From contig JAANDG010000329.1 in the NCBI GenBank assembly GCA_036852015.1, positions 62,001 to 126,000 on the forward strand: DNA of 64,000 nucleotides. The letters run 5' to 3'. The notes beneath the pieces are model-generated. The model was given only the letters and a program-made list of their open reading frames with translations, did no database searches and was not told the DNA's origin. Numbering within the stretch: the first letter of the stretch is position 1; every line of letters starts with the position of its first letter. This document shows, piece by piece, positions 33,917 through 46,164 of this stretch. The position numbers were made by a program, and so were the translations under genes. This DNA is from Pelodera strongyloides (lineage: Eukaryota; Nematoda; Chromadorea; Rhabditida; Rhabditidae).

Positions 33917-35137
33917 TCAAAGAATTCTACAGTAACACTCATCCACCAAATTCCATTCAAAACTCGAAGGATGGTGAATACTGTCTATGTTGCCAATGAA
34001 CGAATCCAGCGGGTCGTGGCTGAAATTATATAATTTTAAAGCGATACGGCACGCGACTTAGAAGCCTATGTTGGGCAGCATCATTCACACACTACATGGA
34101 ACTTCTCTTCCATTCTGAACCGCAATTTCAGAAGGCCACAGAACTAGCACACATAATACATGGGAATGAAACTGTCAAGAATATGTTTCACAAACCGTTT
34201 TACAATAGTCTTACACCGCTTTAAAAATATAAATATACGTAGCGAAAACTTACGATATTGCACCAGAGTCAGATAGCTCCACCGCTGCAGTCTCGAAGGT
34301 CTCCTTCTGCTGGAATGTAGTATAATTTCATCGTGCAAATCAAGAAGAGAGAGGTATGGAGATAGAGAGAGATGGATAGGGAGAGAGACAGAGACAGAGA
34401 GAGAGAGAAGAAATAATAGGGAGGGAGGGAGGGAGGGAGGGAGGGAGGGAGAAGGAGAAGAGAAAGAGATGTGAGAGAGAGAGAGGTACCAGAAGACACA
34501 GAAAGCACAAACCTGTGGGTTGATGCTCAAGTCTGCCATTATCTTCTCCTCACAGGAAACTTCCGCCGAAACTGCGAAGGTCTCGCTCTAAAAGAACAAA
34601 TTAAAGTGAAATACCGGCCGGTTTTTGAAACGCATCGAGTCACCAACATTCTTATGCGTCATATGCAAATGAGCATAATTTTGCATAAACAATAGTCCCC
34701 AATTCCAATTAAACCACACTTCGCATAAGTACATAAGCATGCAGTTGTCCACGATGCGTTTCAAAAACCCGCCGGTATTTTGCTTCAAAGAGTCATGCCG
34801 TCGTGGTTTAAATTTAATGTTATTTATTTAATTAGTGGTACTTAATGTATTAAGAAATATTTAAATTATACATTTTACGCTAATAAGACGTGCACTTTCA
34901 AACTTTCAAGTATGTGACAGGAAGGTAACTGACCTTTTCCTTCGCCTGAACTTCAGATGTGTCTGTTTGAGAAGCCAACCCCGAAGTTGTCACACCAACG
35001 GGACAGCTCACTTCCTAAAATGAATTTATTTCTTGAATTGCAGCATGGTAATTAATATACGAGGTAACTGGCAACTCACATCCGTGAGAACACACACTCA
35101 CCACAGACACAGTAGACGAACGCACGCGCAGACACAC

Positions 35138-35213
<76 letters not shown>

Positions 35214-35440
35214 GCACACACGACAAGAAGTATGTGACAAGAAGGTAACTGACCTTTTCCTTCGCCTGAACTACAGTTGCGTCTGCTTGAGAAGCCATCC
35301 CCGAAGTTGTCACACCAACGGGACAGCTTACTTCCTAAAATGAATTTAGTTCTTGAATTCCTTAGGAAATATGAATATACGAGCTAACTGGCAAGTCATA
35401 TTCGTGAGAACACACAGACACATACGCACACACACACACG

Positions 35441-35471
<31 letters not shown>

Positions 35472-36457
35472 CCCACATATGCACACACACTCACACACAC
35501 ATACACACACGCACCTAAACGCACACACAAACATACATACACAAACACACACATACATACACACATACACAAACACATACACACACACACACACCACAGA
35601 CAGACACAAATACATACACACCCACGGTAGAAGTGTAGAACACTACCCCATTTTGCAAATATACTACCCCAAAATAAAATATACTACCACATGGGAAAAT
35701 ACTACCCCTGCAATATGCTACCCCGGAAAATATACTACCCCATTGTAGAACACTACCCCCAACTTATTTTACATGACTACCCCCGAACTTATTTTACATG
35801 ACTACCCCATTTTACATGACTACCCCAAACTTATTTTACATGACTACCCCACTTATTTAACATGACTACCCCACTTATTTAACATGACTACCCCACCTAG
35901 TTTACATGACTACCCCACCTAGTTTACATGACTACCCCACTTATTTTACATGGCTACCCCACTTATTTTACATGGCTACCCCACCTATTTTACATGACTA
36001 CCCCATCTGCTGTGTTACTTTATGTTGGGGTAGTATTTTGCAAAAATTTTCCGGGGGTAGTGTTCTACAAAAATAGGGGTAGTATTTTTCCAAGTGGTGG
36101 TAGTATTTTTCGAAAATGGGGTAGTGTTGTAAATGTTTACCTGAGCGGACTACTTGGCTACCCCATTTTACATGACTACCCCATTTTAGGGATTTTACTA
36201 CCCCATAACTGGGGTAGTTTTCGTAACTGGGGGTAGTCTTTTTACATTTTGGGGTAGTATTTGTGCAGAATATTTTTTCGAAAAAATACTACCCCTTTGT
36301 TGTGGGGTAGTATATTCCCGATTTGGGTAGTATACTACACTGGGGTAGTATTCTACATTTTTACCCACACCCACACACACGTACACACAGACACCGCAGA
36401 AACATCAGACGAACGCACGCGCAGACACACACACACACATACACACACACACACACA

Positions 36458-36521
<64 letters not shown>

Positions 36522-38056
36522 ACACACCGCAGACACATTATACGAACGCACGCGCACGCGCAGACACACATACACATACACACATACACTTATTTATTGA
36601 TTACCTCAACCTCCTTGACTGGCTCCTGATCAAATTCCGCCCGATAATTAGCGAGATCTTGTTCAGACAACACAGACGATGCAGTGGACGACTTGCGGGA
36701 CTATAATAACACACTTAACCGACGGTTTTTGAACCGCATCGTGGACAGCTGCATTCTTACGTATTTATGCTAATTTGCTCGAATTTAACTTTATTCTAAT
36801 TTATGTTTATTTGCATGCGCTGCATAAGAATGATGGTGTATTCGATGCGTTTCAAAAGCCGGTTCGTATTTCGCTTTAAAATGGGTAATAGTTAGGCAGC
36901 GCACTTTCCTCTCACTTCTCGCCATATGACTGACTATTTGGCACCATGTATAGGTGCAATATAATATGTGGGATCATGGCAAGAACAAGAACTTACAAAA
37001 TTTTTACTAGTTTGGTTTAAGCCTAAGTTAATTGGACATAATATTTAGCAAAGTTTAAAGTGTTATCAAAGGTGAGTTACCAAAAGTAAAACTCACATTT
37101 CCTTCACTACCGGACGAGGACTTATTCGAGTCTTCACTAATTGAAGATGAACAAGAACGGCGCCTGATCCTGGCGAAAGTCTGAAAGAAACACGTTTATA
37201 TTCAATTAAGTTCTATATCCTGACTCTCTCTCTCTGTCATTGTCTCTCTTCCTCTCTCGTTTTCTCTCTCTCTCTCGCTTGAACCTCTGGGCCTCTGGTA
37301 ATCAAGACCCACCTGGTGAACAAATTAGGTAGAAAACGCAAAAACTTGCTACCTACCCCTACAACCCTACGCTCCTCTATGTGAATTTCGGCTGCTATCT
37401 CATGTACCACTTCGACGGATAGCATGTCCAGACCAGCGGTTCGCTCCTGAAAATAATCACTATGTTTGTTTGTTTGTTCGTTTGTCTCTATGCGCGTTAC
37501 GGGTATAGGTCATTATGTTTGTTTGTTTGTTCGTTTGTCTCTATGCGCGTTACGGGTATAGATCATTATGTTTGTTTGTTCGTTTGTCTCTATGCGTGTT
37601 ACGGGAATATGTCATCGTACGTACGCTTTTCCATGCACTCAGCCGCAACTAATATTAAACCATATTTTGTCAGTTTACACTGTAGTTTTTTATTCAACTA
37701 CGTCATTTAACTTTTCTCTGAAAACTGCTCTCCTACCCGTATCGCCTTTTCCACGAGGTAGTTGCGGCGATTTTTGGTCAGTCTTCTTATGGCGGCCAGC
37801 TCGACTCCGAATGTGTGAGCGAGTTGTTCGCAGGTTCCAGGATGGATAGGCGTCGAGAGGCCATCGCCAACTATTTCCTGAAGGTGGTTCTATATCCATC
37901 GCAATACTAAGAATATATTATTTGTAAAATAAGATTTAGGAATACTGTAGTTTAAAAAAAGAAGATTAAAGCGGGGACTGAATTCAGGCCCTTCAGGGAC
38001 CCTAAAGTAGTAGCTACCGTAATCTTTTTCCGTGGACTCTGTAGATATGAAATAAC

Positions 38057-38088
<32 letters not shown>

Positions 38089-38559
38089 TAGACAGAGTGA
38101 GATTAGAGAGAGACAGAGTGACAGAAATGAAGAGAGAAGAAAGAGGATAGAGAGAGATAAGAAAGGATGTTGAGAATGGGAGAGAGAGAGATTTTTGGGA
38201 AACGATAGATACTGCAGTTAAAAAAGATCGACGAAGATTGAGAAAGGGAGAAAGGCACGAGAAACAGAGAGAGAGAGAGAGAAAGAGAGAGAGAGGGGGA
38301 AAGAGAGAGAGAGAGATCTTTTTCAAGCGACAAGTATAAATTTATGCCAATATTGAAGACCAATGGCGCGTAATGCACTGTGGTGGGACACGTATATTCT
38401 AAAGTATATTTATATTTTTGTGTACGTAATAAATATTATTAGATTACTTTACTTTGGGCATATTTACCTTAATTAAGTAAAATCTAAAGTCTCAAAAAAA
38501 TGTAAACTCACTCGTATTGCTTGACGTAACAGCGGTGGCTCGACCGGGGCTCGGACCAT
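33917..38559 (-). CDS. Unrecognised 10-exon gene with duplicated exons and a possible HTH/homeodomain-like N-terminus (about 287 aa)
   Basis: Exons, 5' to 3' on the minus strand: 38559-38512, 37889-37737, 37446-37357, 37180-37097, 36700-36605, 35334-35254, 35014-34934, 34587-34513, 34306-34254, 34019-33917. Phases agree throughout and the reading ends at TGA. The ATG follows a TTTCAG directly, as expected for a trans-spliced or leader acceptor. Exon 2 reads CEQLAHTFGVELAAIRRLTK followed by NRR (residues 36-58). This resembles helix 2 and helix 3 of a homeodomain, but the usual WF before xNRR is replaced by LT. Exons 4-5 are serine-rich and acidic. Exons 6 and 7 are two copies of a 27-residue block beginning EVSCPVGVTTSG; exons 8 and 9 share an ETF motif. 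Exons 1-8 are all phase 0-0, so exon gain keeps the frame. No signal peptide. Function is not assigned; a nuclear protein is a guess. Confidence 0.75.
34035..34224. repeat. Family A' MITE in the last intron of the minus-strand gene
   Basis: TTTTAAAGCGATACGGCACG to ACAATAGTCTTACACCGCTTT. It fills nearly all of the 234-bp intron 34020-34253. Confidence 0.75.
34345..34490. repeat. (GA)n and (GGGA)n tract in an intron
   Basis: Eight GGGAGGGA units sit between two GAGA runs, between exons 34254-34306 and 34513-34587. Confidence 0.95.
34601..34789. repeat. Family A MITE copy 10, in an intron
   Basis: TTAAAGTGAAATACCGGCCG to GCCGGTATTTTGCTTCAA, between exons 34513-34587 and 34934-35014 of the minus-strand gene. 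Confidence 0.85.
35140..35225. repeat. (CA)n tract in the unit between the duplicated exons
   Basis: About 35 CA units with TACA breaks. Confidence 0.95.
35405..35632. repeat. (CA)n tract, impure
   Basis: CACACA with ATACA and CGCACA breaks; begins like the tract at 35090, after the duplicated exon. Confidence 0.93.
35633..36365. repeat. Long two-handed array of the word ACTACCCC
   Basis: Left of about 36015, CATGACTACCCCA with TTATTTTACATGACTAC spacers reads about 25 times on the plus strand; right of it GGGGTAGTATTT reads on the opposite hand. It lies in the intron between exons 35254-35334 and 36605-36700. Confidence 0.9.
36364..36592. repeat. (CA)n tract, impure
   Basis: Contains AGACGAACGCACGCGCAGACAC, also found at 35111 and 36537, showing tract duplication. 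Confidence 0.93.
36714..36879. repeat. Family A MITE copy 11, in an intron
   Basis: CTTAACCGACGGTTTTTGAA to TTCGTATTTCGCTTTAA, only about 15 bp from the acceptor of exon 36605-36700. Confidence 0.8.
37462..37612. repeat. Tandem repeat, about 50-bp unit, 3 copies, in an intron
   Basis: Unit TTATGTTTGTTTGTTTGTTC followed by GTTTGTCTCTATGCGCGTTACGGG in part; apparent peptides are artefacts. Confidence 0.9.
38055..38322. repeat. (GA)n tract in an intron
   Basis: GAGAGA runs with GATTAGA and AGTGAGA breaks, in the first intron of the minus-strand gene. Confidence 0.93.
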
Positions 38560-40084
38560 CTGAAATCATGTAAATGTTATACCGTAGTAAGATTAGAAAA
38601 ATTAACATATTCTCCAAAAAAATTTACGATCGACAATGGGCTACTGCACTCTATATGATTATACATTGCATGAAAACAGTAAAATAAAACAAGATACCGA
38701 TATACACAAAAATTGAAATAAATTGAGTCTATGCAACAAGGCAGCAACAAGGCGAACTAAACTAATATATGAAAATAAAATCAAAGGAAGAAACATTCCT
38801 AAAAAAAAGCTTTAAAATATGACTTTCGAAAAAATACGCGGTCGGCCTAATTTTTTATTTATTCTAAAGTGCAAGCATTGAGAATACTGTATGATTATAT
38901 TAGCATAAATAAGTATTGTTACCAATGAAAAACTCGAACTATGGCAGTAACGCGCTATAGGATAAGAGAATAAAAACAAGACTATTTGCAATTTTCATAT
39001 CTTTGCGCTGCGCAACATCACAAATCTGTCAGAAACATGATTATTCTGAAAGAGGCGAAACTTGCAAACGGATAAACATGTGTAAAAAAATATGAAAAGG
39101 AATTTTGAGTGCGCGCCAAAATGAAAGTGCGTGAATTAAGCGAAAATGCATTTTATTACTGCAAAGCACCACTATCTATACTCGATTTTAGAGAGAAACG
39201 GCAGTGAGCGGTTAGCAATGTGCAACGCTGATAGTTAAAAAGTCGATAAGTACCAGATAGTGTGTGTGCGAGAGATAGATAGATAGAGAGACAGAGAGAT
39301 TGAGGAGAGGCAACAGTTAGCGATTAGCGCGGACATTGCTGACCGCGACGCGATGCTGACATCTGAGCAACGCCGACATATAGGGAATAAACGCACAGCT
39401 GACACTGTGAACTAGTTGAGGAAAAGAAATGTACTATGCACTTGTACTTTCAAGCTGCTGAGAAATTTTTTTCTGATTACAAAGCAAGTGCTTATAGAAA
39501 TGACGGTTTATATTCTTTTGTTGGTTTGCCTATATGATAGATCTAAGTTCAGCATCTATTTAAAATTTCGTCGATCCCTAAGCTTTCTAATTAGCTTTCT
39601 AAATTAATTATATTCGATCAGGGTAGTCGCATTTGTACGCACCTTACTGTCATCTTTATTTACCAATAAGGTTGTACTGATAATTGATGAAAGGCAAAAT
39701 GACCAATTAACTAATTACAGTAAGTAAATAAATGAATCGGGAAGTTGGTTCGGTGTTTTATAAAAAGCTCAAAGACCATATTAAAAGAATACTAATTCGA
39801 AGAAAAATGCAAATCAGTAGTCAATGAAGGCCCATGATCACCCCATCATACGTGTAGTTTGTAGTATAAAGGGGCGGAGCTGTCCATTAGAGATACTCAC
39901 AATGAGAGACTTATACAGTATTGATCGGTTTGGAAGACAGGTAATCACGACTGAATGAATCATCCTCATAACGATGAAACTTTAAAGTTTGGCTCCTTTG
40001 CGCATCAGATATAATGTGGTCAACAAGCATGTGCTAACATGCAACTTTAAAATTTGCATAGAAATTATAACAGAAAGATGGAGA

Positions 40085-40215
40085 AAGAGGGAGAGAAGAG
40101 GCATGAGGGAAAAGGAAGAGAAAGAGTAGAGAGGGACATAGAGAGACAGAGTGAGAGAGTGAGCGAACGCGAGAGAGAGTGAGCGAGCGAGAGAGAGAGA
40201 GAGAGGAAGAGGGTG
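40085..40215. repeat. (GA)n tract
   Basis: GAGAGAGTGAGCGA-type microsatellite. Confidence 0.93.
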
Positions 40216-40331
40216 TTCACCAGAGAGTGAGAGTGAAGTTGAGATAGCCGCCGATAACCTAACACCCATTATGGCCGGTACACACGGTGAACTCAAGATA
40301 AACATGCAATACAGGAAATATAGAAACTATT

Positions 40332-40512
40332 TGGTGACGGATCCCTGGTCCGTGGTCTGACCGTGGCATCTAGTTGATGACCATTTGAACACATTGACGG
40401 GACCAACTTTCCTCGAAAACCGTCGTAAAGGGGTCACCACATAGTCTCCAAATGGGCACTAGCCAGCCACCAAATGGTTTTTTATGGGTGAAAGCCATTC
40501 GGTGACCGGCGA
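40332..40512. repeat. CACCAAATGG word element, copy 3
   Basis: TTTGGTGACGGATCCCTGG, AACCGTCGTAAAGGGGTCACC and GCCACCAAATGGTTTTTTATG. Confidence 0.75.
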
Positions 40513-41027
40513 CGCCCGGCCAGTTTCGGAGGTTTTGGCAATTAGTTAGTTTTTTTTTGTGCGAAAATTCCAAATGATCGCGAATTTGTAGTAAACATCA
40601 ATAGCACGAACCATGAACATTCATTAGCCTTGTTCGTCACTAAGTGTAAGTCACATATTTTTAAATTCCCACATATGTGAGCGCACCAAGGGTCGCCAGA
40701 GTTGCGCGTAGGGGTGCTGAATTTCAGTTGGCGCACGCAGTCTTTTTAGTAGACGCGGTAGGTGTGCAATGGGTACGCCGTCACGCATATGCGCACACAT
40801 CGCATTCGCAGTCCGCAGCTCACTCTAGATGTGGTGCACTAAAAGGAGATAAAGAGTATATCAACCGAATCCGCAGAAACGGTGCACCGGGGTCCGGTTC
40901 ATTTCTGAAGCCATCGGCTAACTGGCCTTTAAACTTCCCGGAGACCAATTTTCTCGGGAAGCCTATGTATCTCCGCCGGTTTTACCCAGCTACCAAACTT
41001 TTACACATTTAAAGGGATGAAGGGGTT

Positions 41028-41108
41028 CCGGGCGGGGCTCGAACCAGCGACCGGTGGCGTGGAGCAAGGCTCTTGTCACTCCTAGCAAGTACCCCAAGCC
41101 TTGGTCCA
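41028..41108 (-). repeat. tRNA-like sequence, minus strand
   Basis: In reverse: TGGGGTACTTGCTAGGAGTG ... GGTCGCTGGTTCGAGCCCCG. Serine/leucine-like variable arm; acceptor poor. Confidence 0.5.
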
Positions 41109-42304
41109 ATAATTATTAATAACATAATTGAAAGAGTATATAAAGAAAACTGGTTGTGAGCAATCTTTTTCTGATCCGTCTGGCGCATTCTGAACCTGTC
41201 CACTATTTTACTTCTTCAGGTTGAGGACTTGAGATCTTTTATTTATTTACTACGTTTCACAGAGTACCTAAATTTACTTACCATTGCAAAACTTTAGTGA
41301 GTTTTCTTATCTGTTTTCCAATGGTTATTCCACTCAATTTCAATATCAATACGGGGTAAAAAGATACAGTTTTATACGTAATACTTTCCTTGTAAGTTCG
41401 AATTGAGCATTTATGACGGAATTTACAACAAAACGGTTGTGTGTTTTATTGGTTCTTGCTTTCTTAGGTTTGTTAGCGTCACTGCGATTCTCACGGAGAT
41501 TTTAAATGTCTGATGGCTAACAAAGTACAGTTTCCCAGAACTCTACATGTTTTCTTATTAGTATAGAGTAACAAACCAAACCATAAAAGTACTTGCTTGG
41601 ACCAAAAGAGTTCCACGAAACATATCCATTTTCTCTTTTTGCTTGAATGAGCTTTATTTTTTCGAGAGAGAGAGAAAGAGAGTTAGAGAGAGAGAGAGCG
41701 AGATAGAGAGAGAAGTAAAGCATATTGCCATTCATTCTTCATTCTCTGGGGTCCTTGTTGATATGGTAACCAAAACCAAACGAGTGTGGCCCAGTTTTCC
41801 AATAACTAGTTTTTTACTGCTTTACAAGTTTAAGTGTTTTAGTTGGCAAGTTTAGTTAGAATTATTAACTAAAACTTGTTGTTAGTATGTTAATTCTATT
41901 GAAGAACTAATTCTTTGCGTGTGTGAAGGTCACTGATTTGACTGATTTAATCGACCGAATTTTTGTAATATAGAAAGCTTTTGATTTCTTGCGCTCAATT
42001 TGAATAACTTAAGTTAGGTTTTTAGTTTTATTTATTTTCATCGCACCAAAAATTAAAAATGTTGAATTTACTGGCATGCTCCCAACCGCAAGGGTGCCCC
42101 AATACCCAATACCAATAGTGTCCACGCTGTTTCGCGAATAATTATTTTCGTACTTTTCTTCGTATTGCAAACATAGTATGTTTCGTAATATTTGGATTTT
42201 GAACATCCGTATCTCTTAGTTTCCTAACCTTACAATTAGTGCATAATAGCGAGGCGTTTCTTTGTAAGTACAAACGATTTTGCTATGGGACTTTATCGGT
42301 TGAC

Positions 42305-42884
42305 AGAGGCCGTTTTCACCAACATTTACTTCTGTCAAAAAGGGTACTTCAGTCAAAAGCGCGCGGTACTTCTGGTTTCACCAACATTTACTTCTGTCAA
42401 AAAGGTACTTAGGTTAAGTACCTTTTTGACAGAAGTACGCTTTTAACACGGGAGGCGTACTTTCACCAAAAAGGTGAAAGTAAGCCTGACTTCAGTTTTT
42501 TCTCTTTTATGAAGACTAATTAACTTAATTTGTTTAATTATTGTATGGTTTTTATGGTAAATAAGTTTTGTAAACATTAATTGACAATGATTTCAGTTTT
42601 TGGATCACATTTCACATATTAATAAAGTGATTACACGCTTGATTATTTATATATTTCTTGTTTACATGGTAAACAACTTTTAGTAATTACTTAGATGTGC
42701 ATCATATTCGTTTTAAAACGTAATCTAACTGTTATCCAACGTTTTCCTTCGAAAAAAGTAAATGTTGGTGAAATCCATCAAAAAGCGTGTGGCAGCGTAC
42801 TTCAGTCATAAATTTACTTAACCTAAGTACCTTTTTGATTGTCAAAAATTTATGACAGAAGTAAATGTTGGTGAAAACGGCCTT
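42305..42884. repeat. Family E-type large hairpin (580 bp)
   Basis: GAGGCCGTTTTCACCAACAT and ATGTTGGTGAAAACGGCC, with ACTTCTGTCAAAAAGG repeated in both directions. Same terminal code as family E, different inside and length. Confidence 0.85.
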
Positions 42885-43409
42885 GGTTGTACCTAATAAG
42901 CTAGAATCATAGACGTTTTGGCTAAAAATGCATTGTAGATTTCAGCTCTATGACTCGTTGCCAGTTTCTCTCAAAATTAATGAACACATTATAACAAAAT
43001 GATTAATATCTTTTCTTTATTTAAATCACATTTGAATTATTTTTTTGTAAAAAAAATATTTCTCAGAAATTCATTCTATCAAAGTTCAAAGTCTTTGAAA
43101 TTTCGACTCCAGCTCAGAACTACAAAGATTAGCACTATCAATAAGATTTCACAATAATAAATTATGAATCAGTGTTGCTTCTTTGGCGCATTACATTGTA
43201 CCTACTATTGTTAATTCTTTACAAAAGAAATAATCCAATATGCCTTCATCATATGGTCTAGTAGTTAGTACTATATAAACAATAGCAATAGCAATACATC
43301 TGTATCATGATCCTTATGCTTATATGGATCAGCAAATACATTTTTGTGTTGTAAATTTTTCAAGCAGCTCCACGGATGAAGTTGATTATTACTTTTGTTT
43401 TGGTGTTCA

Positions 43410-43547
43410 GAGGCCGTATTCACCAACACGCAGGGAGCCTTCCCCGGCCTCCCCAGGGAGCTAAAGTAGAGTGTGCGAGAGCAGAAGGATTCAGAGCGTC
43501 CGTGAGCTTAGGGAGGGCTCCCTGTGTGTTGGTGAATACGGCCTCAG
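43410..43547. repeat. Family E MITE copy 2
   Basis: GAGGCCGTATTCACCAACAC at the left, GTTGGTGAATACGGCCTC at the right; same inner CAGGGAGCC arms as the copy at 31759. Confidence 0.9.
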
Positions 43548-45069
43548 ACTATTTCTTCTTAGGCTCTTGATTTCATCCCTTTTCTCGCTAACTATGGCTA
43601 TGACCTTATTATGTTTCACGACACAAATATGTTGATGTACACATGCAACGATGAAACAATCACAAAGATTGGTGCGCAAATTGAAAGCGCGCGTCTTCAG
43701 CTTTCCCAGAAACGTAGCGTCTCCACCCTCCGGTTTTTTACCATTGTATGCTGAAACTTGACTATTACGACTTTTACGTAGTTGATGCCACGAGATGCGA
43801 AATTCCTGGTTAACAATATTTATGTCTAATGATCGAATATATTATTGAATATATTATCCAATGATACAAAGAATACTTATGTATCAATGGTTTTATTTTA
43901 CAGAGCGTCGTTACTTCACTCGCGCGACTTGTTCCATGAACAACTAAATCTTTTATGAATCACATGATAACATGAAGGCAATTAACTGCCTAATTGTTTT
44001 TTTAAATTGCTTTAAAATTGAACTTTTTCGACTAATTAGGGCCTAGTTAATTCTTAATGTTTATTGCTATCAAGGGACTAATTAGAGAGAACATTTAAAG
44101 GGAGTGATAATGTATTCTTTGTGCCTTGTTCTTGTTTTCACTTATGATTAGAATAAATAGGGGTGTAACTGCGCCCAAAAGCTCAATCGCCAGCGGAAGA
44201 AAAATACTTTATTTAAATTAAGACCCATTTAAAATTTATAAAAATCCAGAATATGTTGTGAGAGTTTTTTTTCAACGTACAAACAGCACTTTGTGGTTTT
44301 CTGGTTGGAAAAAGAAGGTCCATAAGAAATGGGTGAACCCATTTGGTGACGGTTCACTGGTTTTTTCGTGGGTCAGTCCGTTTGGTGACCACTTCGTGAC
44401 CATCTGGTGAACATTTCATCGAAAACCGTTATGAATTGGTCACCAAATAGTCACGAACCAGTCGGAACCAGTGAACAGATGTTTTTCCGGCAAAAACCTT
44501 TTGGTGACGGACCAACGACGGGTTTTCTGTGGGTTTGATAACTCAATCGTTTTCCTGTGCTCACAACAGATTCGGAGTATCCACACCTTTCCAACTGGCG
44601 TTTACCACTGAACAAAAGTTTTGATTATAAATAACTTAAATTAACATAATAAATAAATAGTAAAACAGTAAAGACCTAGATGTCTATGGTGTGAAAGAAG
44701 TTTTGCTTTGAAATACTTCTGTGGTCTCAGGACTTAAAAACTTGAACATAAATATAAATATGTGTATTTTATAATCGCTTCATTATTGGAGTTTTCCTCT
44801 GAACATTGTTATTACATTTATGTCATAATAAGTTCTCTATTAAATGTGAAAATTGTGTATTTTACTTCCGCAATTAAGGAAATATCCAAATAACTATATT
44901 TTTCTATTAATTACAGGATAATTGTGGTCTTGTGCGTGGAAAGGAAATTAATTCCGTAATTGGAATTTTTTTTATTGTATGAGCAGACGTGCTTATAAAC
45001 TTTACATTGGACGGGTAGTAAAGCGAACGAGGAGGTTCGTTGTATTTATTTTAATAATTTTAGAAATTC
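43548..45069. other. No gene seen
   Basis: AT-rich; only the CACCAAATGG element at 44305. Confidence 0.45.
44305..44540. repeat. CACCAAATGG word element, copy 4
   Basis: CCCATTTGGTGACGGTTCAC, CGTTTGGTGACCACTTCGTG and TTTTGGTGACGGACCAACG; opposite hand to copy 1. Confidence 0.8.
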
Positions 45070-45311
45070 CCTTTAAAGGAGGAGGCTCACGAGAATGAAG
45101 TGCTCAAACAGTTTCCTTTTATCGAAGGATAATGGGTTTATCTTCCAAAAAGCAAGTATTATAAGGTTCAGCGCTTTAGTTTGGAGGAATTAATTAATCT
45201 AAGAACTCGAAGTCAAATAAAATAACCTATCGTATGCAAGGTAGACTTCAAAGCTAAACATGCAAATTTGCAAGTCATTTTGCAAGCCAGCGTGAGCCTC
45301 CTCCTTTAAAG
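45070..45311. repeat. TTAA-flanked MITE with 20-bp inverted ends
   Basis: CTTTAAAGGAGGAGGCTCAC at the left and GTGAGCCTCCTCCTTTAAAG at the right; it directly abuts the next TTTAAAG element at 45305. Confidence 0.88.
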
Positions 45312-46164
45312 GGACAGGCCCATCAAAGTAAACCTATATGTACGATTTCGTCTTAATTTGTATTAAAGGGTCAGGCCCATTTCAAATTACCCCCATTTTT
45401 GGTGACTACATCGGATTCTCTGTTTCAAATATAGTAGGCTGAATTTTTTTTCCAATTTTCAGTCGCAGAATTCACGCAGTATTCAGCAATTTACCATGGC
45501 CAGTCATACCCAACTATATATCGCAGTTGTCACGCCCTTCCGCGCTAATTGGGCAACATGCTCTATTGGGCGTGGCATTTGCGATATTGGCCAATCAGCG
45601 CGAATGGGCGTTACAACTGCGATTGATTGTTGTGTATGACTGTCCATGGTAAATTGCTGAATACAGCGTGAACATTGCGACCGAGAATTGGAAAAAAATT
45701 CAGCCTACTATATTTGAAATGGAGAATCCGATGGAGTCATCAAAAATAGGGGTAATTTGAAATGGGCCTGACCCTTTAAAAGTGTTTATTACAATATATG
45801 CAAACCAAATTTTATCGACATTCACCCCGGGGAACTTTTTCCGACATTCACCCCGGGGAACTTTATATCTCTCGTTGCCTATCCGCTCTGGTTGTCTGCT
45901 CTCTCGGTTTTTTCTCTGGCACCCGCATGAGAGAGCATACTCTCTCATGCGTAATTTTGTAACTGTGTTATAACATACGCGAAGGAAAAGAATTATTAGG
46001 ACTAAATTGATGCAAATACGGTACCCTTATAAGTTGGGCTCGTCGTCAAAAAGTTCCCCGTGGTGAATGTGGATAAAAATTAGTGTGTATATATTGTAAT
46101 AAACGCTGCTAATAAAAAATAGCATGAAATCGTAAATATATGTTTATTTTGATGGGCCTGTCCA
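45305..46164. repeat. Family D element split by family C copy 2
   Basis: Left end TTTAAAGGGACAGGCCCATC with AAAGTAAACC; right end ATTTTGATGGGCCTGTCC at 46147-46164. Between lie the nested copy and GTTCCCCG words (CACCCCGGGGAACTT twice, AGTTCCCCGTGGTGAATGT once) that form an inverted pair. Confidence 0.7.
45363..45780. repeat. Family C MITE copy 2, nested in another element
   Basis: Same ends and layout as 10200-10616 with scattered differences. It lies inside the GGGACAGGCCCATC element, which resumes at its right side. Confidence 0.9.

Larger units (their letters stand above)
38560..42304. other. Intergenic, upstream of the minus-strand gene
   Basis: AT-rich with purine tracts, a CACCAAATGG element and a tRNA-like sequence. 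A GC-richer open frame at 40677-41012 lacks splice or start context. No gene supported. Confidence 0.45.

Noticed and set aside
34144..34539. 131-codon minus-strand reading
   Set aside because: Runs through two true exons and the (GA)n intron in a frame that does not match the exon phases.
35033..36629. Long His/Thr- or Cys/Val-repeat proteins
   Set aside because: They are translations of (CA)n and ACTACCCC arrays, open in several frames on both strands.
40677..41012. 111-codon plus-strand gene
   Set aside because: No splice support or recognisable motif, overlapping open frame on the other strand, and it runs up to a tRNA-like repeat.
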